Shown one piece after another: positions 1 through 8,034 of a DNA stretch of 64,000 bases. Within the stretch, counting starts at the first letter, position 1. Each line of letters starts with the position of its first letter. The DNA is from Leptospira_A sp046736045 (GTDB lineage Bacteria > Spirochaetota > Leptospiria > Leptospirales > Leptospiraceae). Both the position numbers and the translations under genes were made by a program. The notes under the pieces were generated by a model. It was not told the DNA's origin and made no database searches. It worked only from the letters and a program-made list of their open reading frames with translations. The stretch spans positions 2,604,001-2,668,000 of the forward strand of contig NZ_CP177134.1 in the NCBI RefSeq assembly GCF_046736045.1. Direction: 5' to 3'.

Positions 1-930
1 GTTGGCAGTATCCAATCGCCTCAGGGAAAAATTTCCTTCCGACTTGGTTCCAGCTTTTATACTCTGGACAGTAAAATTAATAAGATTTCCAAACCTCCTC
101 TTGTTAAGAATGGAGATCTGTATCTTCCCGCCGATATTGTAGAAGCAGTCTTTTTGAATCTTCTCTCGTATGACCTTCGTTATAAATTTAAAGACAAAGA
201 ACTTCTGCTTGATATTCCCAAAGAACCCAGTCCCAAAAGAAATATAAATGTCAAAGCGATCATCATAGATGCGGGACATGGCGGAAAGGATCCGGGCACA
301 TCCGATGCAGCCGGGAATTTTGAAAAGAACGTAAGCCTTTCCGTTGCCCGTTATTTATATCTTTACTTAAGAAAATATTATCCGGAGATAAGGCTTCTTA
401 TGACCCGCAAAACGGATCATTTTGTGGAATTGGAAGATCGCTCCAAACTCGCCAATACGATTTTGAAGGATACAAGAGATTCGATTTTCATATCTCTCCA
501 CTGCAATGCCTCTTTGAATGAAAAGGCAGACGGGTTTGAAATTTATTATCTCTCTCAAAGCCCGAGTACGGAACAAGCAAGGGAGACTGCTCTTCTCGAA
601 AACAAATTCATCGCTCCCCATTCGCATAAAGCAGTGGCGGCCATACAGTCGCAGATGTTGTCGAGTGTAACCCAAAGGCGATCCAAAAAACTAGCCGAGT
701 CCATTGAGTCGGATTATGATAAGGGGATGGAGGCATCGATCACTTCACGGGGAGTGAAAAAGGCGGATTTTTCCGTCTTGCGGGGAAGCCTTATGCCTGC
801 GGTATTGATAGAAATGGGGTATTTGACCAGTCCGACAGAGAGTAAAATTTTGCAGGACAAGTCCTTTCAGAAAAAAATTGCCCGCAGTATCATCAAAGGA
901 ATTCATAAGTATGCTTCATCCAAAGATTAA
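1..930 (+). CDS. N-acetylmuramoyl-L-alanine amidase, 5' end cut by the window
   Basis: Zinc amidase (Amidase_3 type) that cuts the amide bond between MurNAc and the stem peptide in peptidoglycan, acting in the periplasm. The frame is open from base 1, so the true start lies outside the window; 309 residues are visible. The first ~80 residues look like a stalk or copper-amine-oxidase-N-like domain. The catalytic domain begins near residue 86 with IIIDAGHGGKDPG, whose His is a zinc ligand. It continues with the Glu of FEKNVSL, the His of SLHCNAS and the catalytic Glu of VLIEMGYL. The stop overlaps the next gene by 20 bases, so the two are probably co-transcribed and translationally coupled. Family assignment is firm; which cell-division or growth amidase it corresponds to is not known. 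Confidence 0.9.
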   Translation, partial: VGSIQSPQGKISFRLGSSFYTLDSKINKISKPPLVKNGDLYLPADIVEAVFLNLLSYDLRYKFKDKELLLDIPKEPSPKRNINVKAIIIDAGHGGKDPGTSDAAGNFEKNVSLSVARYLYLYLRKYYPEIRLLMTRKTDHFVELEDRSKLANTILKDTRDSIFISLHCNASLNEKADGFEIYYLSQSPSTEQARETALLENKFIAPHSHKAVAAIQSQMLSSVTQRRSKKLAESIESDYDKGMEASITSRGVKKADFSVLRGSLMPAVLIEMGYLTSPTESKILQDKSFQKKIARSIIKGIHKYASSKD

Positions 931-1738
931 AGAATATTCCGGGATCGTTAAGGAGAAAGGATATGCTTGGGGATCTCAATTTTACAGATTGGGAACCGGA
1001 ATCGAAGTCACGACCAATCGGTTTTTGTTTTTATTTTTTTCATGGTTTTCCCTTCTTTTGTTTTTCACCTTTTTCATATTAGCTGAAAAAAATCCGTTCA
1101 ACCTGCTTGTTCCTTTCAACGTATTTCAGCTTCCGAATTACGATCATAGAAGTCATTTTAAAATATTCATTTCCGACGGCGGCGATCTCCAGGCACCAAT
1201 CACTCGTTTGGTTTTGGCCAATGAAAACAAATCCGAGTTTATCTATCAATTGATCGAAGAAGTAGGGGCTCCTCCTTATTTTTTACCTGAAGAAAACAAG
1301 GAAAATGCGGAGATCGTTTTTACTCCTAAAAAGTTATTACCGCTTCAATATTCTTTAACAAACATTTGGTTTCGGGAAAAAGAAAAAACAATCATACTTG
1401 ATTGGAATGAAACCAGTTTGGAGCAAGTCATGAATCAATACAGACTGGCCCGGAGCGGGCAGGGTTCCACTCTTGTGGATTCGGAAGAGGAACAAAACCA
1501 AGTTGTAGATGCGGTAACGTATTATTCGGGCCCGGAGGTCGGGCCTAAAGAAAGCGAAGAACTGGTTCGTGCCAAAAAATTACAGGCATTGGCAGCTACA
1601 TTCAAAGCAATTGACGCTACCATACTTTCCAATTTTTCCGAAATCACTACCATCCAACATAAGTTAAATGGCGAATCACGTGAATTCCCTGGACTTTCGA
1701 ACTACAGCCTTTCGGAAAACAAAAAAACTTCGAACTAG
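911..1738 (+). CDS. Membrane-anchored protein, possibly GerMN-like
   Basis: A 275-residue protein starting at the ATG inside the end of the amidase gene; a TTG 33 bases upstream is in frame but less likely. One hydrophobic segment (about residues 37-58, rich in Phe and Leu) should anchor it in the inner membrane, with the remainder in the periplasm. The region after the anchor contains FKIFISDGGDLQAP and IILDWNETSLEQV, with a strand-helix pattern that recalls GerMN domains, which are often found beside amidases. That likeness is weak and was judged by eye. The C-terminal ~70 residues are polar and probably flexible. Overlap with the amidase suggests a joint role in peptidoglycan remodelling. 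The stop overlaps the convergent ispG stop by three bases. Confidence 0.75.
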   Translation: MLHPKIKEYSGIVKEKGYAWGSQFYRLGTGIEVTTNRFLFLFFSWFSLLLFFTFFILAEKNPFNLLVPFNVFQLPNYDHRSHFKIFISDGGDLQAPITRLVLANENKSEFIYQLIEEVGAPPYFLPEENKENAEIVFTPKKLLPLQYSLTNIWFREKEKTIILDWNETSLEQVMNQYRLARSGQGSTLVDSEEEQNQVVDAVTYYSGPEVGPKESEELVRAKKLQALAATFKAIDATILSNFSEITTIQHKLNGESREFPGLSNYSLSENKKTSN

Positions 1739-3768
1739 TTTTCCGGATCAACCCACATCCCATTGGACTTGATGAGTTCAATGAGTTTGTCGGCGGCTTC
1801 CGTTTCGGCCACACCTTTCATTACGATTTCTTTGCCCCGGTATAGGTGGACTTTACCTACACCGGCTCCCACATAACCGAAGTCAGCATCAGCCATTTCT
1901 CCCGGGCCGTTTACAATGCATCCCATCACTGCAATTTTGACGCCTTTCAAGTGACCTGTTTTGGATTTGATCACAGCGGTAGTTGATTGCAGATCAAACA
2001 TGGTTCTTCCGCAGGAAGGACAGGAAATATATTCCGTTTTAGTTAGGCGGAGTCTGGTCGCTTGTAAGATATCGTAGGAGAGTTCGATCGTAGTATTCGG
2101 ATCGGGTTCTTTCAAACGAATCCGAACCATGTCACCGATTCCATCCAGAAGGAGTCCCCCTAAATGAATGGACGATTCATAAAGTGCCGATTCCTTCGAG
2201 TCGTAGATGTTATCCAGAACGATCGGAAAATCCGAATCTTTTACAAGAAAAGCGAATCTTCGAACGGTTGTTAATTGAGATTGGTTTGTTGAAAAAAATA
2301 CATTTTGAATTTTTCTTTTGCGGATTTCTTTGATCAAAAAATCGATCTTTGAAAAATTCTTTTCTTCGATTGTGAATTCAACCGATCGGTTGTCTCTGGC
2401 ATAATTTCGTATAAAATCTAAAAACCCGCCGAATACATCGGATTCGTTGCCCGAACTATCATCAAATAGAAACGGATTGATCACCCATTTTTGTAAGGAA
2501 AATATTTCTTCTGCGAAACCTTCGTATTGAAATGTCAAATCTTCGGAAAGTTGAAAGGATACCGGGTTGGAAATCCGTCCTGATTTTTTGAAAGTGGAAA
2601 CCGAAGCGAGAGTCATCTCATCGGGGATTTGAAAAAATACGATTTCGTTGAATTTGGATGACCGGTTGCCTAAAAAATTTTGTTTTGTGATTTCTTCCAG
2701 AGTGGAATTGCCTAAAAATGAAAATTCAGTTTCCACTCGAACCGGATGTTTGTCACCTAATCCGAGTTCACCCACATTCGTTTCCCTGGAATAAAACCGG
2801 GAGTATTCATAAGGATCTCTGAATTCGGTGAAACCGGAAGTAGATTTTTCATTTGCAAAAACCGTTTCCCTTTCTTTCGCCCAGGAAGAGTTGTATTTTT
2901 TGGCGATTTCTTTTGCGACCGGTATTTCTTCTACGGCTTCTTCCGTGAGAGAAACCCGGATCGTATCACCCAGGCCTTCTTCCAAAAGAGAACCGATTCC
3001 GATTGCTGATTTGATTCTTCCGTCTTTCCCGTCACCTGCTTCTGTTACACCTAGGTGAAGTGGATAATCCATTCCCAATTCATAAAAACGGGAAACAAGC
3101 AACCGATAGGCGGAGACCATTACCTGAGGGTTGGAAGCTTTCATTGAAACGATGATTTCTTTATAATTGTTTCTTTCTGCAATTCGTATGAATTCCAGTG
3201 CGGACTCTACCATTCCTTGGGGAGTGTCGCCGAAACGATTCATGATTCGATCCGAAAGGGAGCCGTGGTTTGTTCCGATCCGCATGGCAACTCCCAGTTC
3301 GCGTGCACGCAACACGAGAGGTGTGAAAACCTCTTCGATTCTTTCCAGCTCTTCTTCGTATTCCTTATCCGTGTATTCTATAATATCGAATTTTTTTTTG
3401 TCAGCAAAATTGCCCGGATTGATCCGAACCTTCTCTACCCATTCCACGCATTTTAACGCAACTTGAGGAGTGAAATGAATGTCTGCAACCAGGGGAACTT
3501 TGAGTCCCAGTTCCTTCATTCTTTTTCGAATTTCAGGCAAATTGTCAGCATCTGCCTGGCTTGGAACTGTTAGGCGGACGAGTTCGGAACCTGCTTTTTC
3601 GAGTGCCGCGATCTGGGAAATGCTGGCTTCCGTATCACGAGTGTTTGATGTAATCATGGATTGGATTCGAATTGGATTTGTGCCGCCAATTCCTACTCCA
3701 CCCACCTTTACTTCCCGAGTAGTCCTTCGTTTGTAATAAAAAGGGGATTCATTGTACTTCGGATTCAT
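1735..3768 (-). CDS. ispG: 4-hydroxy-3-methylbut-2-enyl diphosphate synthase, long form
   Basis: IspG (GcpE) reduces MEcPP to HMBPP, the penultimate step of the MEP isoprenoid pathway, using a 4Fe-4S cluster. The N-terminal TIM-barrel half (about residues 15-290) carries the expected RIQSMITSNTRDTEA and HLGVTEAG motifs. The C-terminal iron-sulphur half has CPSCGRT and then GCIVNGPGE, giving the three cluster cysteines. At 677 residues it is much longer than the ~370-residue enterobacterial enzyme, because about 270 residues lie between the two halves. Long IspGs of this kind are known from plants, chlamydiae and some other bacteria. It is transcribed against the upstream pair, and the stops overlap. 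The start is the ATG giving MNPKYNESPF. Confidence 0.95.
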   Translation of the reverse strand: MNPKYNESPFYYKRRTTREVKVGGVGIGGTNPIRIQSMITSNTRDTEASISQIAALEKAGSELVRLTVPSQADADNLPEIRKRMKELGLKVPLVADIHFTPQVALKCVEWVEKVRINPGNFADKKKFDIIEYTDKEYEEELERIEEVFTPLVLRARELGVAMRIGTNHGSLSDRIMNRFGDTPQGMVESALEFIRIAERNNYKEIIVSMKASNPQVMVSAYRLLVSRFYELGMDYPLHLGVTEAGDGKDGRIKSAIGIGSLLEEGLGDTIRVSLTEEAVEEIPVAKEIAKKYNSSWAKERETVFANEKSTSGFTEFRDPYEYSRFYSRETNVGELGLGDKHPVRVETEFSFLGNSTLEEITKQNFLGNRSSKFNEIVFFQIPDEMTLASVSTFKKSGRISNPVSFQLSEDLTFQYEGFAEEIFSLQKWVINPFLFDDSSGNESDVFGGFLDFIRNYARDNRSVEFTIEEKNFSKIDFLIKEIRKRKIQNVFFSTNQSQLTTVRRFAFLVKDSDFPIVLDNIYDSKESALYESSIHLGGLLLDGIGDMVRIRLKEPDPNTTIELSYDILQATRLRLTKTEYISCPSCGRTMFDLQSTTAVIKSKTGHLKGVKIAVMGCIVNGPGEMADADFGYVGAGVGKVHLYRGKEIVMKGVAETEAADKLIELIKSNGMWVDPEN

Positions 3769-3904
3769 CGTTTCTTATGGTCTCATTATCTATAAAAATT
3801 CTTACTAAATTTTGGGCAAGCAGTTCGAATTTTCGTTTCTACCTTCAATTCCGAATCCTAAGGGGTCGAAGATCATATTAGGGATTAGTTCCTGAAAAAA
3901 GAAG

Positions 3905-4189
3905 ATGAGCACGGAATTAAAGACAGGTTTACGTAGGAAATACAGAGTCCAGGTGACAGTCGCCATCTACAGAGAGGGTAGCCTGTCCTATAAGAGTGAA
4001 ATTCTCTCTCCCGCCTTTTATTCCAAAAGAACGGAAGCCCGCGACCATATCCGCCAGGAAATCAGGGAAAGGCTTATGCATTCCCGGTTTTTCAGATCTT
4101 CCCGGTTGGACTATGATTTGGTTCGTTATACGGAAGAAGCAACTTGTAATACATACCTTCGTTATACGATTCAAGATACGGAAATTTGA
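3905..4189 (+). CDS. Small hypothetical protein upstream of mutY
   Basis: A 94-residue, arginine-rich protein with no domain I recognise. It has no signal peptide or membrane segment and looks like a small soluble alpha/beta protein: a likely strand (KYRVQVTVAIYRE), a basic helix (TEARDHIRQEIRERLM) and a final strand (NTYLRYTIQD). Its TGA stop overlaps the TTG start of mutY, which suggests translational coupling and supports the frame being real. The region just upstream has only a weak ribosome-binding site. Function unknown. Confidence 0.6.
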   Translation: MSTELKTGLRRKYRVQVTVAIYREGSLSYKSEILSPAFYSKRTEARDHIRQEIRERLMHSRFFRSSRLDYDLVRYTEEATCNTYLRYTIQDTEI

Positions 4190-5247
4190 CCCCGCAAGAA
4201 AAGCTCCATTCCTGGTTCCTTTTGAACCAAAGAGACCTTCCTTTTCGTAAAAAGAAACAAGCCTATTCCATTTGGGTATCCGAAGTTATGCTGCAGCAAA
4301 CAAGAGTTGCAGCCATGCTTCCCTTATATGAAAATTTTATGACCAGGTTTCCAACTCTGGAGGATCTGGCTCGCTCCACCGAAGAGGAAGTTCTCAGTGC
4401 ATGGAAAGGACTCGGGTATTATACCCGTGCCCGTAACGTAAGGAAGGCGGCCATTTATCTGGTTCAAAATTTCAATGGAAGTTTTCCTAAAAACCTGGAA
4501 GAAGTATTAAAAATCCCCGGAATCGGTCCTTATACTGCCCGCGCCATTCTTTCCATTGCTTATGATCTTCCACACGCAGTTCTTGATGGAAATGTAAAAC
4601 GGGTATTGTCCCGTTTGTTCGTGTATGAAAAAAATATATTAGGAAGTTCAGCGGATAAAGAATTACAGGTATTAGCTGATAAATTCCTGAATCTGAAATT
4701 TCCGGGAGATCATAATCAGGCGATGATGGAATTGGGTGCTACGGTTTGTTTGCCTGAAAATCCCAAATGCCTTTTGTGCCCTTTGCAATCGGATTGCCGC
4801 GGCTTGGCAGAGAATCTATTGGATAAAATTCCTCTTCGAATCAAAGATGAAAAAAAACTAAAGTTAGTCGGTCATTTTCTTTGGTGGGAGAAGGGAGACG
4901 AGATATTGCTCATTCAGGAAAAGAGACCCCGTTTTTTAAAAGGGATGTTCGTTCTACCTTATTATTTTGAAGGAGAACTTCCTTCGGAAGAATATCAATC
5001 CGCCGAAACGATTCAAAATCTTTCAAACCGCAAATCTTTAACCAAACTTTCCAAATCTTTTTCTCATACAATCACTCATCATAAATTCCAATTTTGGATA
5101 CACCGCGAATCCCTTTCCGAAAAAGAAGCTGATCATTTGGTTTCCGTTATGCGGAAAGAAGTGGAATGCAAATGGGTAAAAAAAGAAAATCTGGAAAACG
5201 AGTTTCCGTCTTCTTTGGCAGCAAAGGTAAAAAAAATAATCAGCTAA
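4186..5247 (+). CDS. mutY: A/G-specific adenine DNA glycosylase MutY
   Basis: Removes adenine mispaired with 8-oxoguanine, preventing G-to-T transversions. The 353-residue protein has the catalytic Glu in SEVMLQQTR, a helix-hairpin-helix LKIPGIGPYTARA, the catalytic Asp in VLDGNVKRV, and a 4Fe-4S loop with the C-X6-C-X2-C-X5-C spacing (CLPENPKCLLCPLQSDC). The C-terminal third (from about residue 225) matches the NUDIX-like domain that recognises 8-oxoG. Translation starts at a TTG that overlaps the stop of the upstream small gene. All key residues are present and the length is normal. Confidence 0.95.
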   Translation: MTPQEKLHSWFLLNQRDLPFRKKKQAYSIWVSEVMLQQTRVAAMLPLYENFMTRFPTLEDLARSTEEEVLSAWKGLGYYTRARNVRKAAIYLVQNFNGSFPKNLEEVLKIPGIGPYTARAILSIAYDLPHAVLDGNVKRVLSRLFVYEKNILGSSADKELQVLADKFLNLKFPGDHNQAMMELGATVCLPENPKCLLCPLQSDCRGLAENLLDKIPLRIKDEKKLKLVGHFLWWEKGDEILLIQEKRPRFLKGMFVLPYYFEGELPSEEYQSAETIQNLSNRKSLTKLSKSFSHTITHHKFQFWIHRESLSEKEADHLVSVMRKEVECKWVKKENLENEFPSSLAAKVKKIIS

Positions 5248-5279
5248 ATAAATTTATAATTTATCTAATTAATGGTGGA

Positions 5280-5334
5280 ATTGGCATTTAAGGTTTGTTA
5301 ATATAGCCCAATCCGCCAATGCAAAATAACCTTA
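5280..5334 (+). promoter_or_regulatory. Leader with pseudoknot-type complementarity before the ABC exporter
   Basis: Two pairs of perfect complementary segments lie in the order a-b-a'-b' immediately before the ATG at 5336: ATTGGC (5280-5285) with GCCAAT (5315-5320), and TAAGGTT (5289-5295) with AACCTTA (5328-5334). This is H-type pseudoknot topology, or else two mutually exclusive hairpins. The second helix would end one base before the start codon, so it could affect initiation. No clear Shine-Dalgarno sequence precedes this ATG. Folding and function are inference. Confidence 0.35.
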
Positions 5335-5335
5335 T

Positions 5336-6061
5336 ATGATCTCGGTAGAAAGGTTAACTAAAAATTTTTCTGCAAATATAAATGCTCTTACTGATTTGTC
5401 ATTTCATCTGAATCAAGGTGAAATCTTGGGATTATTGGGCGAAAATGGCGCTGGAAAAACAACTCTCTTCCGGCTTCTCGCATCTTTAATACAACCCAGC
5501 AACGGCAAAATATTTCTAAACGGAATAGACGTTTTAAAAAATCCGACTCTTAGTCGTTCTCATTTCGGAGTTTTACTTGGAGCGGAGTTAGGGCTTTATG
5601 AAAGGTTGACCGCCAAAGAGAATATTCTTTATTTTGGAAGATTGCATGGAATTAAGAAAGATATTCTTTCTTCCGCTTTGGATAGATTTATAAATGAGCT
5701 GGATATGAGTGATTTCATAGATCGGCCTGTTGGAAAATTATCCCGGGGTATGAAAGTAAGAGTGGCAATCGCAAGGGTATTGATTCATAACCCGTCTATT
5801 TTATTGTTAGACGAGCCTACTACAGGCCTTGATCCGGTATCCATTCGCGAAGTGCATTCCATCATTACCAATCTCCACGATCAAGGAAAAACGATTTTGC
5901 TTTCATCTCATAATGTCCCCGAAGTAAAACGGCTCTGCAAACAAGTTTTAATTTTAAGTAAAGGAAAATCTGTGGCGTCCGGTAATATAGAATCGCTGGA
6001 ATCAAAGTTTAACGGATCATTGGAAGAAGTTTTTTTACTTCTTGCAGGAAATCGAAAATGA
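5336..6061 (+). CDS. ABC transporter ATP-binding protein (NatA-like)
   Basis: ATPase half of an ABC-2 type exporter, 241 residues. Walker A is GENGAGKTT (about residues 36-44), the ABC signature is LSRGMKVRV, and Walker B with the catalytic Glu is ILLLDEPTTGLD, followed by the switch His in LLSSHNV. The stop overlaps the start of the permease gene by four bases (ATGA), so the two subunits are coupled. Sodium or antibiotic export (NatAB-like) is the closest named group, but the substrate cannot be read from the sequence. The pair looks more AT-rich than its neighbours, which may indicate a separate origin. Confidence 0.9.
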   Translation: MISVERLTKNFSANINALTDLSFHLNQGEILGLLGENGAGKTTLFRLLASLIQPSNGKIFLNGIDVLKNPTLSRSHFGVLLGAELGLYERLTAKENILYFGRLHGIKKDILSSALDRFINELDMSDFIDRPVGKLSRGMKVRVAIARVLIHNPSILLLDEPTTGLDPVSIREVHSIITNLHDQGKTILLSSHNVPEVKRLCKQVLILSKGKSVASGNIESLESKFNGSLEEVFLLLAGNRK

Positions 6062-7194
6062 AATTTTACAGAATCAAAACGATTTTTCTGAAAGAGCTGA
6101 CGGAAATCTTTCGAGACAAACGAGCTGTTGCAGTTACAATTTTAGTTCCTATTTTTCTTTTTCCCATTTGTTTTAAGATTTTAACATCTTCTTTTTGGAA
6201 TCGTAAAGAAGTATCGGTTCTTGTTCCCGTTTTGGTTCAAGACTGCAAGGAAGAGATTTCCTTTGTGCTCAATGCAAGCGGTACTTTTCATTTTGTAAAA
6301 GATGAGATACCGGAAGACGCTTTGAGAAAAGGTAGAATTGCCGCTATCCTTCATTGTTTTTATGCGAAAGACTTACCTCCTCAAATTATAGTTACGATTG
6401 ATAACTCAAATCAGAAATCAATTCATTCCGCTTCCAAAATTATGGAGGAGATTAAAAAATTTTCCGACACGACCGCACCCAGCCTGAATTTGAAATCCTA
6501 TAAAATTGAGTTAAAAACGGTGAATGATCCTTTGGTCGGTGCCGGTTCGTTACTCTTGTCGTTATTGTTGCCTACTTTGATTTTTTTGTTCTCCGCTGTC
6601 GCGCCGATGGTAATTGCAGGAGATATTTTCGCAGGTGAAAAAGAGCGTTATACATTGGAACATTTACTTAGCCTTCCTTTGACCCGAATTGATCTGATTT
6701 TGGGAAAATATTCTGCGGTTGTAGTAATGGGAATCATCGGAGTATTTGCTTATGCAGTCGGGCTTATGATTTCATATGTATTATTAATCGATGTAATCCG
6801 GTTGAGTGGAATTGCATTCAATATTTCCATACATTCCGTTCTGAAAATCAGTAGTATTGCCGTAGTTCTTGTAATGGTATTTTCGGCAGCGGAATTTGCG
6901 ATTAGTATCGTTTCCAAATCGGTAAAGGAATCCCAATTATTAAGTATTCCTTTAATTATTGTTAGTGTAGCATTCGGTCAGTCATCTTATTCTTTGGATA
7001 TATGGAACATTGATCCTATTTATCGTTTTTTGCCATTGGCAAATATGAGTATTTTGCTGAAAGAGACAATTGTCGGATTCCCTGAGACAAAATGGATCTT
7101 ATTAGCTTTTTGCGAATCATTCCTATTAATCGTATTAATGTTTGTTATTTGCCGAATATTTCTCTCAAATGAGAAGTATTCCGTAAAATACTGA
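6058..7194 (+). CDS. ABC-2 type transporter permease (NatB-like)
   Basis: Membrane partner of the preceding ATPase, 378 residues. It has one N-terminal transmembrane helix (about residues 24-43), an extracytoplasmic domain of roughly 120 residues, then five or six helices from about residue 160 to the end. The segment GDIFAGEKERYTLEHLLSLP followed by LILGKY is the typical ABC-2/NatB cytoplasmic motif. With its ATPase it should form a complete two-gene exporter. No adaptor or outer-membrane component lies nearby, and the substrate is unknown. Confidence 0.88.
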   Translation: MKFYRIKTIFLKELTEIFRDKRAVAVTILVPIFLFPICFKILTSSFWNRKEVSVLVPVLVQDCKEEISFVLNASGTFHFVKDEIPEDALRKGRIAAILHCFYAKDLPPQIIVTIDNSNQKSIHSASKIMEEIKKFSDTTAPSLNLKSYKIELKTVNDPLVGAGSLLLSLLLPTLIFLFSAVAPMVIAGDIFAGEKERYTLEHLLSLPLTRIDLILGKYSAVVVMGIIGVFAYAVGLMISYVLLIDVIRLSGIAFNISIHSVLKISSIAVVLVMVFSAAEFAISIVSKSVKESQLLSIPLIIVSVAFGQSSYSLDIWNIDPIYRFLPLANMSILLKETIVGFPETKWILLAFCESFLLIVLMFVICRIFLSNEKYSVKY

Positions 7195-7758
7195 ATTAAT
7201 TTACTTAATATGGGAATAAACCTGTGCAAGGTGGCTCTCTTTTGGTCTAATGCCCGTAAAGGAGAAATAAACTATGATTGCACTGATCTTAATTGTTCTA
7301 ATCGTAATTCTGATTGTCTTGATTATATAAGATAATTAAAAACATCTAATGCAAATCTAATATGCATTCCCTAGGAGGATCATGCAGTAGATCTTGCGTT
7401 GTTTGAACCTACACTTTCCCAAATCACTTTCCTATTTTTAACTTTCCAAGACCATCACCCGAATTTATTTCCCCGCGAGAAGGATACGAAGGGCGCACGA
7501 GCGGTCGCGGAAGCGACGGACACCCCGTAGTAGCCTGACCCCAGTCACCGATTCAGTTTCGTTAAATAGATGTTAAATGGTATAGTGGAAGTTACGTTTC
7601 GGGGGCTCGCCCGACCGAATAATTGATTGGATTTTCCCGAAAAAAAAGAGTAACCTCTCGGGAAAGTATGGCAATTTCTCAGGAAATTCGGCTCGGGAAA
7701 TTAGAAAAATCCTGAACAATTTAGGGGGAAATTTTGCAATGGGTGAAGAGCCCTTTTT
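7195..7758. other. Intergenic region with a tiny reading frame and GC-rich hairpins
   Basis: About 560 bases without a conventional gene. The first 180 bases are AT-rich and hold the 18-codon hydrophobic frame described separately, followed by the inverted repeat AATGCA/TGCATT (7348-7353 and 7363-7368). From about 7475 the composition becomes GC-rich. Here GTCGC-GGAA-GCGAC (7504-7517) forms a short stem closed by a GNRA-type tetraloop. A second stretch with repeated GGGAAA and CTCGGGAAA motifs (about 7630-7705) leads up to the Smr gene. The hairpin segment may be a dispersed intergenic repeat or a small RNA. I cannot decide without other genomes. Confidence 0.5.
7274..7330 (+). CDS. Possible 18-residue hydrophobic peptide
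   Basis: A frame of 18 codons encoding MIALILIVLIVILIVLII, entirely hydrophobic apart from Ala, with AAAGGAG (7258-7264) nine bases before the ATG. That is a better ribosome-binding site than most genes in this window have. The product would be a single membrane-spanning helix. It resembles the first helix of small bacterial membrane proteins of the DUF3309 or lmo0937 type, but ends where those proteins continue. It could be a functional small membrane peptide, a leader peptide or a truncated relic. Confidence 0.4.
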   Translation: MIALILIVLIVILIVLII

Positions 7759-8034
7759 ATGCGTACCATTTATATCCGCCAAATGAGATTTGAAGAAGCA
7801 AAGTTGAAGCTGGAAAGAGAAATGAACGATGCGTTTATGGATGGGGAAAGTTATGTGGAGATCATCCACGGAATCGGAGAGGGGATCTTAAAAAGAATGG
7901 CAATTGACTATGTAGAGTCTTGTGGTTTTTTGAAATTATTAGATAGAGATCCGATGTTTCGGGGAAATCCGGGTGCCACTCAGGTTCAGGTTTTGGCTCC
8001 CTCCAAAGAATACATCAATCGACTTAAAAAATGA
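7759..8034 (+). CDS. Smr domain protein
   Basis: A 91-residue stand-alone Smr domain, the small nuclease-like module also found at the C-terminus of MutS2. The hallmark loop is VEIIHGIGEGILKRM (the HGxGxGxL motif), preceded by MRFEEAKLKLE, where most family members have a DLHG or DLRG strand. In this copy that strand reads IYIRQ, so the first conserved motif is degenerate. Family members act on branched or mismatched DNA, or on mRNA of collided ribosomes. The TGA stop overlaps the ATG of cimA by four bases, which indicates coupling, although a functional link to amino-acid synthesis is not obvious. Confidence 0.85.
   Translation: MRTIYIRQMRFEEAKLKLEREMNDAFMDGESYVEIIHGIGEGILKRMAIDYVESCGFLKLLDRDPMFRGNPGATQVQVLAPSKEYINRLKK

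Noticed and set aside
1735..3768. IspG as a fusion of two enzymes because of its 677 residues.
   Set aside because: The extra middle segment matches the known long form of IspG; no second active site is visible.
5336..7194. The ABC exporter pair as a transferred island.
   Set aside because: It is somewhat AT-richer, but there are no repeats, integrase or tRNA edge; composition alone was not measured well enough to claim transfer.
7373..7390. A two-codon frame (ATG CAG TAG) behind AGGAGG, like a phage minigene that ties up tRNA.
   Set aside because: Spacing is only three bases, such tiny frames occur by chance, and nothing nearby supports a function.
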